64,000 nucleotides of DNA from Notospermus geniculatus (taxonomy: Eukaryota; Nemertea; Pilidiophora; Heteronemertea; Lineidae), in contig NMRB01000126.1 in NCBI GenBank assembly GCA_002633025.1, positions 550,214 through 614,213 on the forward strand. Reading direction: 5' to 3'. This document shows positions 46,841 through 58,949 of the stretch, piece by piece; positions within the stretch are counted from its first letter, which is position 1, and the number at the start of each line of letters is the position of its first letter. The position numbers were made by a program, and so were the translations under genes. The notes beneath the pieces are model-generated. The model saw nothing but the letters and a program-made list of their open reading frames with translations. It had not been told where the DNA came from and ran no database searches.

Positions 46841-48004
46841 TGTGACCCGGCACAACAAAATGAGTCGGAAGTCGCACAGAAGAAGACCGAAGATGACACC
46901 AGACAACAACTACAGAAATGGTTAGTGATAAAACCCGGAATGAAACGAAATGAAATGAAGTCATCGAAATGATCGAAATGGGACTCGCACAGGGGCGGAT
47001 CCAGGATTTTGGAATACGGGGGGCCGGTCACCATCAGCCACAGGCTGATGGAGTCGAGTCGCAAGGCGCGGAGCCACAACGGGGGGTCTGGTGAAAATTT
47101 TGAATTCCAGATGCACTTAGATACCATTTCCAAGCATCTAGGGACATGATTTCCTCATCTATTTGCTCATTTTTTCGGAGTTAGTGACCCATTTTTTGTT
47201 GGTGTTCCAAAATTACGGGGGGCCGCGGCCCCCTCGGCCCCCCTCTGGATCCGCGCCTGTCGCAGGGAAATTGGGAATTAACATAGGCCGAGTTGAATTG
47301 ACATTTTTTTCAACATACCACACAAAATCAAATTGATGTTTAAGAATCAGAATGCCAAAGAAAATGCCAAATACATGAAATAGATTTCATCAAACTCCAT
47401 TACTAGATCCATCTAGCGGAGGATCGTGGTACCAATGTACTAAATTGCCGAATGAGACCAATTAAGCCAAACCACTAAAACACAACTGGTCCGTATGCAG
47501 TCTATACGTGTTCCTCGTTAGTAAATACGCAGAGCATACACATGTATTTCGATGGTTATTTCGATGCATAGTGTTATGTCAGGGAGCTCTATATTTAGCG
47601 TAGGATGATTATAGATAATTGGGCAATGCTGCCAGCCCACGTCATGTACGAAATTCCCTTCGGTGCTCCTCAAGTTGCCGCCAGTTTCTTCTGTGTTTTC
47701 TTCACTCATTCGGTTGGTGCATAAACCAAGCGTCAATGTCGGAGCAGATTCTATGTGAACCACCTAAATATCGATATTACAATAAGACTTGCCAAAACGA
47801 ATATAAATTCATGCAGATCATGCCCATTTCGATGATTTCATTTCGTTTCGTTTCATTCCGGGTTTTATCACTAACCTACAGAAATTGACAAAGTCAAATT
47901 TCACAATGGGCAGACAATCCTGAAATCAACGAAACGTTGGTGTCACCTTGGACATGTTGGGTCTTTTGTGCGCATTCCGACTCATTTTGTTGTGCCGGGT
48001 CACA
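46841..48004. mobile_element. Long inverted-repeat element with a nested MITE
   Basis: The ends are TGTGACCCGGCACAACAAAA and its complement. The arms continue through GAGTCGGAA, GACACCA and GTGATAAAACCCGGAATGAA to TCGAAATGG, about 140 bp left and 185 bp right with indels. A family G MITE sits at 46990-47259, at the inner edge of the left arm. No target duplication is obvious and no transposase is seen. Confidence 0.8.
46990..47259 (+). mobile_element. GGATCC-type MITE with 5-bp TSD, family G copy 1
   Basis: TIRs CAGGGGCGGATCCAG and CTGGATCCGCGCCTG. TCGCA repeats at 46985-46989 and 47260-47264. The interior has a GGGGGGCCGGTC start and GCGGCCCCCTCGGCCCCCC near the right end. Confidence 0.9.
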
Positions 48005-48929
48005 TACTGAATGAGAGCTGACCACCATGACATTAGAGTGTTTTCGCAAAGCCCCGAAACGCTGACGTGAACGTCTATCCTATTGCTGGGTGAAGTCTTA
48101 TAAAAACTGTGTAGTGAGACCTGGAAAGATTCCGACATCACCTGCATTGCAAATGGCAGCAATCTCATTGCGTTTTGCATGCTGACAGTGGAACTTTATT
48201 TGCGCTTTTAAAGCGACAGTTCGATTGTTTGCGTATTTGACGGATCATAAAGTATCATACTGCGTATTGTCCGCATCTGGGGCTTTTTTGGCATGCGTAC
48301 ATGTACGTTAGGTCTTGTGCAAGATTTCACTTGCGTTTTTCACTAAGATTTACGTATTTACGCAAACAGGCACGTTACTATCTAAACCCTTGCAGAAGCA
48401 ATTTTTTTATAACAGAAATTGACCCTGAGACCTCGGCGGTGATGAGTGCTTAGTATGTTTCCACTCTGCTACAATAAACTCACAGAATACTGTCTGCCAA
48501 AGCTTCACACGAGAAACGATTGCATTACGATGAAGACCGAATCCTGAGAGTAACATCACAAACTTTTTAGCCCATGAAATTAATGAACTCTTTGAGGTCT
48601 GCACAACATAAAACTCGCCGTTATTTTTTCTGGTGCATCTTGGGAACAAAAAGACTCCTCGGAAGTAAATCATTCGCTTGGTAAACAAAGCGATGCCGAC
48701 AGATTTAACCCTATCCTGTCACAGTGTAGTCGTTAACAGCCGGGAGCCGGGTAAAATCTGCCTTCCCGGCTGAAAAAATAGTTTAACCAACAAAGTTTTC
48801 AGAGTAAACAGCGGTGGTTGATTTCCTTGCGTTCAGACAGAGACTAGTTCCCTACCCGGCTACATGCCACACGTTGGATAGAACACAGATTCTAGGCATT
48901 TGCGAGATGTGCGAAAAATAACTAGAAAA

Positions 48930-49010
48930 GTCAGGAAATCACATTTCCTGGCTTCTCGATTTCAAATTTTTCTGGGGGAGGGCCCCCCCTCGGCGCCCGC
49001 CGATATCTGT
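48930..49010. mobile_element. Fragment of a family G MITE
   Basis: TCAAATTTTTCTGGGGGAGG GCC is shared with the interior of 59559-59817 (at 59698), followed by a C-rich stretch. Ends missing. Confidence 0.5.
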
Positions 49011-49051
49011 AACCGGCTGTTTATTTAGGAGACCCGTCTGGCCAATCCTTA

Positions 49052-49471
49052 AGCATGCAGCACACTGGCCGCCAACTTTGGCGTCCAGAAGCATTTTTTT
49101 TATGCCAATGTCCGAACACCAGAAAAATCCCCTATGTGCTACGAATGGAATCTGGAGAACGCCGCCAGGCGCCACTGAACTCCAGATATCAAACATGTTT
49201 GATTTTGGACGCCTGTGAACTCCCGAAGCAGCCAGGTGTGCTACCGATGGCAGCCAGACTTGGAGTCGGCGGCGAGGCTTTGGCCAATCAGCTTGCGTCG
49301 TGATGTCAGATTTCAAAATGGCAGCCTCAATGGCCCGAAAAGATGTTACTGAACGCCAAGTTTTGGGCAGGTGTGCTCTCACCGGGATCCACTGGCAGCC
49401 AACTCTGGCGTCGAGAGGCGTTCAGTCGAACGCTTGTGGACGCCAGATTTGGTGGCAGTGTGCTGCTAGCT
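49052..49471. mobile_element. Harbinger-like MITE, family H4
   Basis: Left AGCATGCAGCACACTGGCCG and the complement of a related end at the right; the arms continue AACTTTGGCGTCCAGAAG. TTA on both sides (49049-49051 and 49472-49474). The middle holds ATCAAACATGTTTGAT. Confidence 0.82.
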
Positions 49472-49826
49472 TTAGCGACTACGCTGCTGTCAGGTGCCAA
49501 AACTCTTATTGGAAGTAGGCTATCTTGAGACCACATGATGCCTAATTCCATTAGGCAATCTCGCGAGTTCTTGCTGCAGTGCATCAAATGATTTGAAAAT
49601 CTCTGGAGTAGCTCACGTTTCTTACAGTGTGAAAGGAGAAAAACGAACTGTCGTCCATTATTAGCATCAGTTCTGCCGACGTCAGATTTGGTCCAAGACG
49701 GAGTAAGATGATTTTCGAGATCTTGAATTCCTGTTGGGAGGCAGGTCCGATAGTGCTCCCGGCGCCTATCGGCAGTTAATGCATTTTCCCATTTAAACTA
49801 AACCGCCGATATAGGCACTGAAAGCA

Positions 49827-50015
49827 CTGTAAACCGTGAAATTTTCGCGACGCTAAAAGTTAGCGAATTTATCATTTTTGAAAACCGCGAAGACTAATTT
49901 CCATGTTTACCTTCATAATTCAATGGAAAATGCATTAGGGTTGGTATTTTCGCGCTGTTTAAGTTCGCGTTTCGGCCCATGACCGCAAAAATCGCGAAAA
50001 TTTCACGGTTTACAG
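49827..50015. mobile_element. MITE (CTGTAAACCGTGAAATTTTC)
   Basis: TIRs CTGTAAACCGTGAAATTTTC plus GCG. The right side is followed by TA; the left flank reads CA, so a decayed TA target is possible. 189 bp. Confidence 0.8.
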
Positions 50016-50021
50016 TATCTG

Positions 50022-50095
50022 ATCTTCTGTGCGGTCAGCCCAGATCTCCGGCCAGCATCAGAAGGTCGCAGGTTCGATCCCCACTACTGGCGACC
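50022..50095 (+). mobile_element. tRNA-like SINE head
   Basis: A-box region GTGCGGTCAGCCCAGATCTC and B box GCAGGTTCGATCCCC. Squeezed between two MITEs. Stem pairing is poor, so not called as a tRNA gene. Confidence 0.45.
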
Positions 50096-50098
50096 TTA

Positions 50099-50345
50099 CG
50101 CTAGGAGCACACGTCACCACTTTCGTTGCTCGTACAGGCAATTTTCGTGGTCGGCAATTTTTGTGGCGATTGCTGGTTTACAGCAGACGTGACCACTCAG
50201 TGGTCTCGTGTGCTGCTGATGGCCACGCATCACCACAACTGGCAACTACCGAGTAATTTTCGTGGTGAGAAATCAAACCGGTTAGATTTTTGGCAACTTG
50301 TGGTCACAGAATTTCCATGGTGAGTGGTCGTTGCCAGCCACAGCA
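50099..50345 (-). mobile_element. Harbinger-like MITE, family H1 copy 2
   Basis: Starts CGCTAGGAGCACACGTCACC after TTA and matches the reverse complement of 306-613 through GTTTACAGCAGACGTGACCA, GATGGCCACGCATCACCACA and GAGTGGTCGTTGCCAG. The far end is lost or replaced, so no right target site is seen. Confidence 0.75.
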
Positions 50346-50827
50346 CACTTGGCCATTTTCGTGGCGGCCAACGGCGAAATGGGAAGTAGGCGAAATAAGG
50401 GGAGGCAAAATGGGGAGTAGGCAAATGGGGATACACTGGCAGCAAATCTGGGGGCTCCTACCTTCATATGAAATAAACATCCGAATCCTACTTCCACGAT
50501 ATTGTGCGTTGCGGAACTGGATGTGTATAATAAATACATCAAATACATCTAATAATCTAGGACATGCACACAACTGACAATACCATCACTGGAGTTCAAA
50601 AATAATTGCGGCATAATAACGACTGAAATCACTGCCTTAACAATACTAACGTAATTACTCGGGGCATTCAAAGGAAAACACAATGACATCCTGAAATACT
50701 GTTGTAATTTCAGCTTGTGCAAATTTTATGAACTGCTAAGTGTTGGTACAGTGTTTCTACCATAACAATTGATGCGTTGGCGAGTCTGGTCAACCGTCGT
50801 CTGGCGTGTACAAGATGTTAATTACTA

Positions 50828-50915
50828 TGACCCTCGAGTGCCGGGGTGGTCCAGGAAACATCGGCGCCTGTCATCTCTGAGGTTGGGTTCAATCCCTGGT
50901 CACACACACGGTTGT
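50828..50915 (+). mobile_element. tRNA-like SINE head
   Basis: GTGCCGGGGTGGTCCAGG (A-box position) and GGTTGGGTTCAATCCCTGG (B box). No matching body was recognised. Confidence 0.4.
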
Positions 50916-51221
50916 TCTCAAGGAGCCTAGCCGATGAGTGAGTTACAGTACGTTGCACAACTGACCTCCCTTCCGCCATGTCTGCGCCGCGCACCATCCG
51001 CATACCACATGCAGCGTCATGCGCTACCGTCCTCGTACCTTCCGCGGACGTCGTGCACCGCCACGCAAGGCACGCAGTAAATATGTAACGTCATTCGCCC
51101 GTGGTGCGCGGACGTCACGCAGAAGAGTTGCGTGACGCACCCGTACCATACGCAATTTTAACTGAAGCGTACCCTCCGTGTGACGTACGCAGATAAAGGT
51201 AGGTCAATTGTGAAATGTACT

Positions 51222-51650
51222 GTATCACGTCCGCTTAGCAAGCAGAAGGGCCCGGGTCCGAATCCTGGGCCTATGGGTTGGGAATCATCCCTCAGTCTGT
51301 CACATGGGACAATAGACAAATCCCAAATTCCAAGATCTGCGCACTTCCGCCCAAATCGCAAACACAACCTCGACCTGAAACCAGCTGACGTGATGTAATC
51401 CATGATTCAGCAATGGTCAAGTCTGACGCAACGTCGTCGAAGTCACTGTCGTTGAGGTTCTCTGCATCACGTCATTCAGTTTCAAGCCGAGGTTTCTGTT
51501 TACGATTTCGGCGGAAGTGCACAGATCTTTCTCATTTTTGTCAATTTGGGATTTGTCTATAGGCCGTGGTGCCTTGTACCTTGTTCCTTTGCAAGGGTAA
51601 ATAAAAAGACCCAATCCAGATGAGGAATATGAGGAGCTTGAGATGGCTTC
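51222..51650 (+). mobile_element. tRNA-derived SINE, family S copy 4, interrupted
   Basis: The head is TATCACGTCCGCTTAGCAAG with B box GGGTCCGAATCC, then AATCATCCCTCAGTCTGTCA. The body resumes at 51560 with GTGCCTTGTACCTTGTTCCT, AAGGGTAAATAAAAAGACCC and GAGCTTGAGATGGCTTCTTA. Between lies a 243-bp MITE. Confidence 0.82.
51315..51557. mobile_element. MITE nested in SINE, TA target
   Basis: TIRs GACAAATCCCAAATT, then AAGATCTG.GCACTTCCGCC; the right arm has a small insertion. TA at 51313-51314 and 51558-51559. Inner dyad CTCGACCTGAAACCAGCTGA / TCAGTTTCAAGCCGAGG. Confidence 0.85.
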
Positions 51651-52004
51651 TTACCCTGGGCGTGCCCAGGGTACCCCCCTCTGGATCTGAACCTGCTGCT
51701 GGTTCGTTTTTGAGCTGTGATTGATATGAATTTTGTGTTCAACCACAGACTGACAATGAAACATTATTTCATAAAGCATAATTAGGTGTCATCATTGCAA
51801 TCATTTTGGTGATAAATCTGACTAATTATACAGATAATGGGAGAGTAGATACGTATACTTCATATCAATAATTGCACAAAAATGACTTAAAAGGTGACAA
51901 CTCTGGTCAACAGAATTTCAATCTACATTTGTACATACACATCCCAGGATTTATCATATCGCACTCGCAGAAATGACATGCGAGATTCAAGAGTTTGAGG
52001 ACGT

Positions 52005-52209
52005 TCGAGTCCGGTAGGAAGCTACATCTTAGAAACCTGTTATTATTTCATGCCCTTATGTGACCCCTTAAAACTGTTTGGGTTCAGAGATTGGACTACT
52101 CGCAGGTTTGAGTCCGGTAGGAAGCTACATCTTAGAAACCTGTTATTATTTCATGCCCTTATGTGACCCCTTAAAACTGTTTGGGTTCAGAGATTGAACT
52201 ACTCGCAGG
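52005..52209 (+). repeat. Near-perfect 103-bp tandem duplication
   Basis: GAGTCCGGTAGGAAGCTACA to ACTACTCGCAGG occurs twice back to back, with about two mismatches. No N at the joint. Confidence 0.92.
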
Positions 52210-52990
52210 GTACAGAGGGACGCCTCATTTAACATGGGTCATTGAACCATCTTTGTGAAGATGGGGATTTGGCCTAGCGGTTAAAGCGTGCTGCCCCATG
52301 TTCAAATATTCTAAGTTATCAATAGGGAACACCGATCACGCAGACCACGTGAGAATATACGCGTGGGTTTGAGCTGATAGTACCCCGACGCCACCTATTA
52401 TTCATGACGATTCAAGGTGTGATTGGCCGTGCTTGGTGAACCGCATCTCTCGAACAATGAGCCTCTATAGGTGTCACCTCTGCTCTATAAGTCATCATGT
52501 GACCAAATGGTGCTTCCCAGGCATTGAGACTGTTACCTCACATAAAAGAATAAGTTAAAGCATGGTACCTTACTTGATGAAGGGTTAGTCATGCTGTGAC
52601 AGCGCGTTGAACTTCTCAAGTGATGAAAAGGACGGCGGCCATTTTTGTCAAAGTTTCGACAGAGTATCAGTCTAGCCTAGGTGGACAGACACCAGTCTTA
52701 TCACGTTGGTTCGCGATTCCACCACCAGGGGAGAGGTACCAAGGCATAACTTATGCATACAGGGGCACTTTAATAGAGATGTCCAAGAGTACACTGCACT
52801 ACATCTGCTACATCAATTCCTGATTGGTATGTAAAATCACAAAAGTTTGCGGAACAATTTACTCCAATTCCCCATCATCTAATGATAGCAATGATGGGAG
52901 CCAATAGATAATGGCTTTGACCTGATTGTCTCTCTAGGTACTAATATTACTGGTGGTCTTTGCTTGATCAAACCAAGGATAGTAAGCTAG

Positions 52991-53347
52991 GCCTAACAGA
53001 ATAAATGTCTTGTTTCCGGTCAGCCGACCGACCCTGCAAAATACCCGCCAAAATGCTGACCCTGAACTGTGCTATTTACAGTAAAAAAAATCTTCCCGAC
53101 CGACCCTGCTAAAATACCCGCCAAAATTTGTGATATTCATATTTTTCTTGCTAAAATTTTATCCTGACCCTCCTACCCTCAACTATTTTTATGATAAAAT
53201 TTTAAATATGAAATAAAATTTTATCCCGACCCTCCTACCCTCAATTTCGTAACAAAATGTTAAAATAAAATAAAATTTTATTCCAAACATCCTACCCTCA
53301 ATTTCATTTTGGCTGTGACCGGAAACAAGACATTTATTCTGTTAGGC
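52991..53347. mobile_element. Inverted-repeat element with internal tandem words
   Basis: TIRs GCCTAACAGAATAAATGTCT then TGTTTCCGGTCA (about 32 bp, near perfect). Inside, TTTTATCCCGACCCTCCTAC and variants repeat three times. No clear target duplication. Confidence 0.8.
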
Positions 53348-53451
53348 TTGATGAGTGATGATGTTGAACAGGCCAGTTTAATAGACTGTGCTCTCAACAC
53401 AAAACAGTTGCAGTTGCTCTGACCCCAGCAAATAATATCGTCTAGGCCTAA

Positions 53452-53940
53452 AGCCTAGCGTACATCGCACTTGCGACTGGAAGCAACTGATCTGATCAGT
53501 CGCTGGTGATGTACTGCGTGCACATTGCAAATTCAGCAACTCTAAGTAACTGATCTGATCAGTCGCTGGTGATGTACGCGCTGCGCACACATTGCAAATT
53601 CAGCAACTCAGTAAAACGAGGAGGATCCAATCAGTCGTCATGTCCTGACCACGTACATCGCAGCGACTGAACGAAACTGGGTACAACTAGTCGCTAGAAA
53701 GTTGAACATGTGCAACTCGTGGAGACTGGCAAAATCTCAGTTCCAGCAAGTCACAAGGGTGCGTACATCAACCGTTTCTGGCGACTGATCAGTCGCCTCC
53801 AGTTCCAGCTAGATCCTCCCAGTCGCGAGGTTGCTCAGTGGCGACAAGCTGAGGGTGGACTTCCCTAACTTGGCTGGGCGCGATGGCCTGGCCCCAAGGA
53901 GGGAATACAAGTCAATATAAATCCCCTGCGATGTACTACA
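53452..53940. mobile_element. Harbinger-like MITE, family H5 copy 1
   Basis: Left end AGCCTAGCGTACATCGCACT after TAA. An inner dyad pairs GCGACTGGAAGCAAC with GTCGCCTCCAGTTCCAGC-like words. The right end is worn; GCGATGTAC at about 53929 may be its remnant. Same type as 60772-61266. Confidence 0.65.
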
Positions 53941-54299
53941 ATGTGAATATGGACTCGTAAATCCACCTAACATAGATCATAAATCCATTTAAATCGCAAA
54001 CAAAATTTTCCTTGCAATTATAAGTCTCCAAAAGCACGAAACATGGCTCCTGCTGTCTGAGGGAATCCTCTTGTCCTGCTGATCTTGGCATTCTTACCCA
54101 GATGTCCACATGCACAAAACAACAATCAAAAACCTGCCGTGGGAAATCGAGCGAGTCAAAATCCAAATTATCTGACCATAAATGATCATTTCATGGATTG
54201 TTAATGGAAACGATATGTCCGACTGTCTCATAGTTTGGTAATAGAAAAGATATGAATGATGTGTAAACTTGATCATGCAGTCAAGTGAAACATGTATAA

Positions 54300-55016
54300 A
54301 CCAGCAGCGTAGTCGCTAAGGATTTGCCAGACGGGTATCCTAAATGAACAGCCGGTTATGCGCCTATCAGTGCCGAAGGCACCGCCAGAGTGGGGGTCTG
54401 GGCACTCCGTGCAATTTTGGAACTTTGCAAGCAAGCACTGCAATCCGAGTCTCGGTCCGTTTCGAGCACGGTTCAGTTAAAATTCTGCCAATCTGCACAG
54501 CTAATGTCGAGTTAATCTGGCCCGCTTACTGGGCGCGGTGCGCATGGGTCAACTTTCGACCTTGGATTTTATGTCATTGAGCTACGAAATTTCCATGGCA
54601 CGTTTTTTACAGATGACTGGGTCGCCTTGGCCCAGATCTGGCTTGGTTAATTTTTTTGTAGTGTAAACGCGTCTAACCCGCTTGAATTCAAAGCGGGCTT
54701 GGTCTGGGTCGAGCTCAGCTCAGCACACTTCAACCGAGCGACTCTAAAAAAGAAGCAATCCTCATTATTCTAAAGCTTTTTAAAATTTGACTTACCTTAT
54801 TGGAATGAAGTCAATCAATGATATGTCTGGTCCCTGAGCTTGCTGCTGACATGCATGTGTAGTCCTAAATCCAATAAATGTAACCACAGTCCTGTGGAGT
54901 GAAAAAAAAATGAAAATTCGTCTATTAAAAAGCCTAAACACTTGAATGATTGCAATGACGATGACATACTCTCTTATAAAAATCAATCTGATAATCATAA
55001 AATGGCAACCTTTTTG
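54300..55016. other. No firm gene
   Basis: Around 54360-54430 there is a GGGGGTCTGGGC-type stretch like that near 47.08 kb, so an old element may be present. No exon supported. Confidence 0.35.
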
Positions 55017-55372
55017 AACTTTGACCTCTGTGACCGTGAAAAGTAGGTCAAATCAAAAACCCATTAGATATATCATCCTTTTTCGATGCACCTATAATGA
55101 TAAAAATTTGGAGATGGTCCAGTCTGTAGTTCAGGAGTTATTGTACTTTTTGTGTTTTTAGTTTTGGCCACCTGGTGGCCAAGCCAAGAATTGAATTGGA
55201 CCGAAACTTGGTGTCATACGTCATCTGACCTAGGGGTATATATATGTACAAGGTTTCAGGTCAATAGCCCCAGCAGTTACAAAACAGGCCCTGCTAACGG
55301 ACGACAGATGATGTCGATGACAACGACGGACACTGCACCACCGTAAAGAGCTCACCAGGTGAGCTAAAACGG
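55017..55372 (+). repeat. Dispersed repeat, family M copy 2
   Basis: Runs from TTTGACCTCTGTGACCGTGA through TTGGCCACCTGGTGGCCAAG to the palindrome GAGCTCACCAGGTGAGCT. Related to 6630-6890 on the opposite strand. Confidence 0.7.
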
Positions 55373-55436
55373 TATAATCGCTCACACCGCCTCCCAATCC
55401 CAGTAGTGGTAGTTCTGTAGGTTCATCATTAGACTA

Positions 55437-55661
55437 TCACTCCAAAAGAGTGCAGCACCTGATGGGGCAGCATCATGACGTCCTACACGTCATTTCTGAA
55501 CTCCATGACGCGACTCGAAAAAAAATCCAGTTGTTTCAGCGATCATGACGTCGGGACACATACAATTTGATTTTTTTTGCAACCCACGTCAAGACATCAT
55601 GTAATGACGTGCGGGACGTCACGACGCTAACACCATCTGGTGCTGCACTCTTTTGGAGTGA
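55437..55661. mobile_element. MITE with TA target (TCACTCCAAAAGAGTGCAGC)
   Basis: TIRs TCACTCCAAAAGAGTGCAGC then ACC(T/A)GATGG. TA at 55435-55436 and 55662-55663. The interior has several ATGACGT words on both strands. Confidence 0.9.
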
Positions 55662-56204
55662 TATCGTCTATTGAAAGTGATCTGGTGTGCTATCAATAAC
55701 ATGGCTTCCTATTCTCCCAACAGCTTCAGAGCCAGAAGTGATGATAATGACGCTTCTTTTGGGCGACTCTCGCAGCTCCTCATCCAACACAGTTCGTAAT
55801 TCACACTGAGTGGCTTCGTCACAGAAAAACCACGCCGAAACAACCGCAAACTGAGTAAAAAACCTAAATTATGCATATCAATATTCCCAAAGCACATAGA
55901 GTCATATCATCCCCGCCCAAAAAACTCCTTGTAAAAAACCCCCAAGAAACTGAACTGCCGGCGTTTGTCTGTATGGCGATCATTATTCTAAGACACTGGC
56001 AAAGACCATTCTCATCTCATGGAAATATGACAAACAGCCCTAATAAGGAAACTTTTCTCCAAGTTACCAACAGAATTGCACCAAAGAGGATAATACAGCA
56101 TTGTACTGGAAATAAAAGGTGCCTTCATGCTTTCTAATAAGATGGCTAATACATGTAATAGCCTGTATTAGTCCATCGTAGTACAGCAAGCAGCAGAAGT
56201 AAAT

Positions 56205-57040
56205 GGCTTGTGGTAATCGACTCGGCGCGACGCGACCACTCGATGACTCGATGGTTGCTAGGGAAGCTTCAAAACGCGCAAATCGGCCAAGTAGGCGGCC
56301 TAGTGATTACACTAATATAAATAAAGAAAGGGATGATACCGGTAATAGAAAAAAGAAAATTGTCATCGTGTGAAATTGGGATAAATTTGTTGTCTTATCG
56401 CATGTAGGCCCTATCGTGTTTCTGAGACGCACGATATCCGCTGATCCAGGTACGCCCATCCTTGGCCAACAATCCGTCCATGCTTTGCTACCATTTCGAG
56501 ATAGTTTGTGGATTCCGACATAAGTAAACTTCGTCGCCATCACTATTACACTCCAGTTTTACGGTTCTGGCGACGATACGAGAATACACAGTATACGATC
56601 TGCGTCGTGTTTCTGCACTGGCCACGCAGCTTACAATACGCCACGCAGGAAAATGGGCCAAGTCAAGTAATGATACGCCAAGGTTACATGGGTTACAAAG
56701 TTATGCACTTTAACAGAGAATTCTTTAATATCAAAAACACTTTTAAATTTTCAAATCCGATGAATAATAACGTTGGGCCGCAACCATTATGCATTCCCCT
56801 TATAGAGGATTGGAATGGCCCATTTACCAGAGGGGTGCAAGGTGCAATTAGGTCAGTGGCTCAGATCAACCAGATGATGTAAGTTTATGTAAAATGAGTC
56901 AAAGTGGGAAGGTGTATTTCTGCAACAAATTTTCTAAGGCACCGGTAATGGCCAGTGTACTACTGTAGCCCAGATACCGCCCCCTAGCAACCATCGAGTC
57001 ATCGAGTGGTCGCGTCGCGTCGAGTCGATTACCACAAGCC
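56205..57040. mobile_element. Mutator-like non-autonomous element, 9-bp TSD
   Basis: TIRs of 59 bp with one mismatch, from GGCTTGTGGTAATCGACTCG to GATGGTTGCTAGGG. The direct duplication GAAGTAAAT sits on both sides (56196-56204 and 57041-57049). A 9-bp duplication with long TIRs is the hallmark of Mutator-like elements. The ~720-bp interior has no transposase but carries open frames on both strands: plus 56508-56882 (124 codons, with IPLIEDWNGPFTRGVQGAIR) and minus 56307-56543. These may be captured sequence. Confidence 0.88.
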
Positions 57041-57049
57041 GAAGTAAAT

Positions 57050-58949
57050 AGCCGTCAAACTCGCTAGCCCAGCGGTAAGGCGGGCCGTGTTTCCTCCACT
57101 TCATCATACGCCCTCATCACTCTGTTCGGAATGAGCACAGTGAATAACAAACCGATCTACAGCTAGTTTTACAACATTATAAAATTGTACGGTAATCTTT
57201 ACTGTCGAAGTTTAGAAATGTACCAAAACATCAAACCCACCATGATTTTCAAACATTTGTTCATTTATTTTATGTTGCACTTTTTGCGGCGAATTACACA
57301 TATGGCTGTGCTTCGGTTCAGTCATTCCGGCAGAAATAGTTTCCATTTTAGAAGCAACCAAATGGATGGGCCAATCAGGTTCATCGAATTTGATCACATG
57401 ATATTGTGAGGGTAAACATAACCATGTGGTACCATGGAGGCAGCCATCTTCGATGACATCATTCCCACGCAAAGATGGCCTTATTTACATAATTTTTTCA
57501 CATAAAGTTTCATACTGGTAGCAGATATTGGTATCAAAATGAAGCTGACAACTTCCTTCTTCTATTGGTATATTGTATTTGGAGTTATCCCCGTCCAGAA
57601 ATTGAGATGCTTTGTATTAAAGCTAGAGTCTGGCGGTGAAAGTGTTGAAAAGTTATTGAGAATGGCTGCCAGTATCTCATGGTATCTGCCCACTTTCTCT
57701 GTCCTCACTGTTCATGACAGCAGGTGCAGTTACAAGTACAGAAGGAAAGGCTGATAGAACTTTATTATGACCAAGACAGTACCGGGTACCCTCATCTCAT
57801 TCCAACCATCTCAGCCAGACAAGATATCATTTCATTAAATCATTGGATATTTGTATGCCATGAATTGACTCCCTAGCAGACGGCATCTTGGGGATTGTTT
57901 CTAATGACGTATATCAAATGCATCATGTGACTACCGGGCCACCATTGTTATAGCTGTTGAATTATTTATATTCACTCATTGTAATTTTTGGACCTGATTT
58001 CTCAAGGGATGTCTCTGATATGATAAGTGGTTTTCTTGAAATAGCTACATCGATCATCATCACACTGAACAAACCTGACCCACTAACCTTTTACTGTAAA
58101 AGAAGACATACTGAACCTAATGCTGATGTCGGGTCGCACTACGATTGCCTGTGCTACGACGGAACAGTCGGCATCAGGTGTCGCAATCATAGTCAGGTCA
58201 CAAAAACGAAAATGTGTACGATCATCGTGGAACAAGCAGCATCCGCGCGCAGAGAATCGTAACCGTGTTCAGGTCACCTGCGAATGGATAACGCCATGAC
58301 ACAGAAGTTCAACTCTTGCGATTCGTGATCCTTTTGATCGGTGACTGATCCCGATAGTCGTAACTGAGACGCAACTGCAGTCATGTCACACCATATCGGC
58401 GACTGATTTGTTCCACGCGGTCGTGCCTCAGATGCAAAGTGATCCAGAAAAGTCAGTCTGCGCCTGTTCTGTTCCATCGCAAGGCCGACCTGACATCGCC
58501 ATGAAGGTGCTCCTCCACATAAGACTTTTGAACCAAGGTCCAAAATAAGCGGTGTGATGCAAAATCGCTGATGTACATGTACCAATGGGGAACCGGAGGA
58601 ACTAACGTCACTACGTGGCGCTGTGAGCAGTACGACTGAAGTTTCTTTTTTCTAACGTTATTTCCATTTATTTCTGGTGTGAAAACAACCCTTTTGTTTC
58701 AGTCGCCTGGTATTAAAATTACATCATCTTGTAGCAGATGAAAATTTCTGCATTTTTCGGTGCTTTTTTCCTTAAAATGAAGAGATAGGATGGCGATAAT
58801 GACAATGTCTTTATCTCATTATTCCTGTAGAAAACTGTACAGCTGATTTTTTCATGATGTAGCATCAACACTTAAAACGACATCAATTCAGTCAGTCCCA
58901 CCACTCGCAGCGTCGACCTGTCGGGACAAATGGCACGCTAGTTCTAGTT
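57050..58949. other. No firm gene
   Basis: Short frames at 57185-57409 and 57539-57754 lack splice support. GATGTCGGGTCGCACTACG (58127) and a partial complement near 58492 suggest a worn palindromic element of about 380 bp. Confidence 0.35.
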
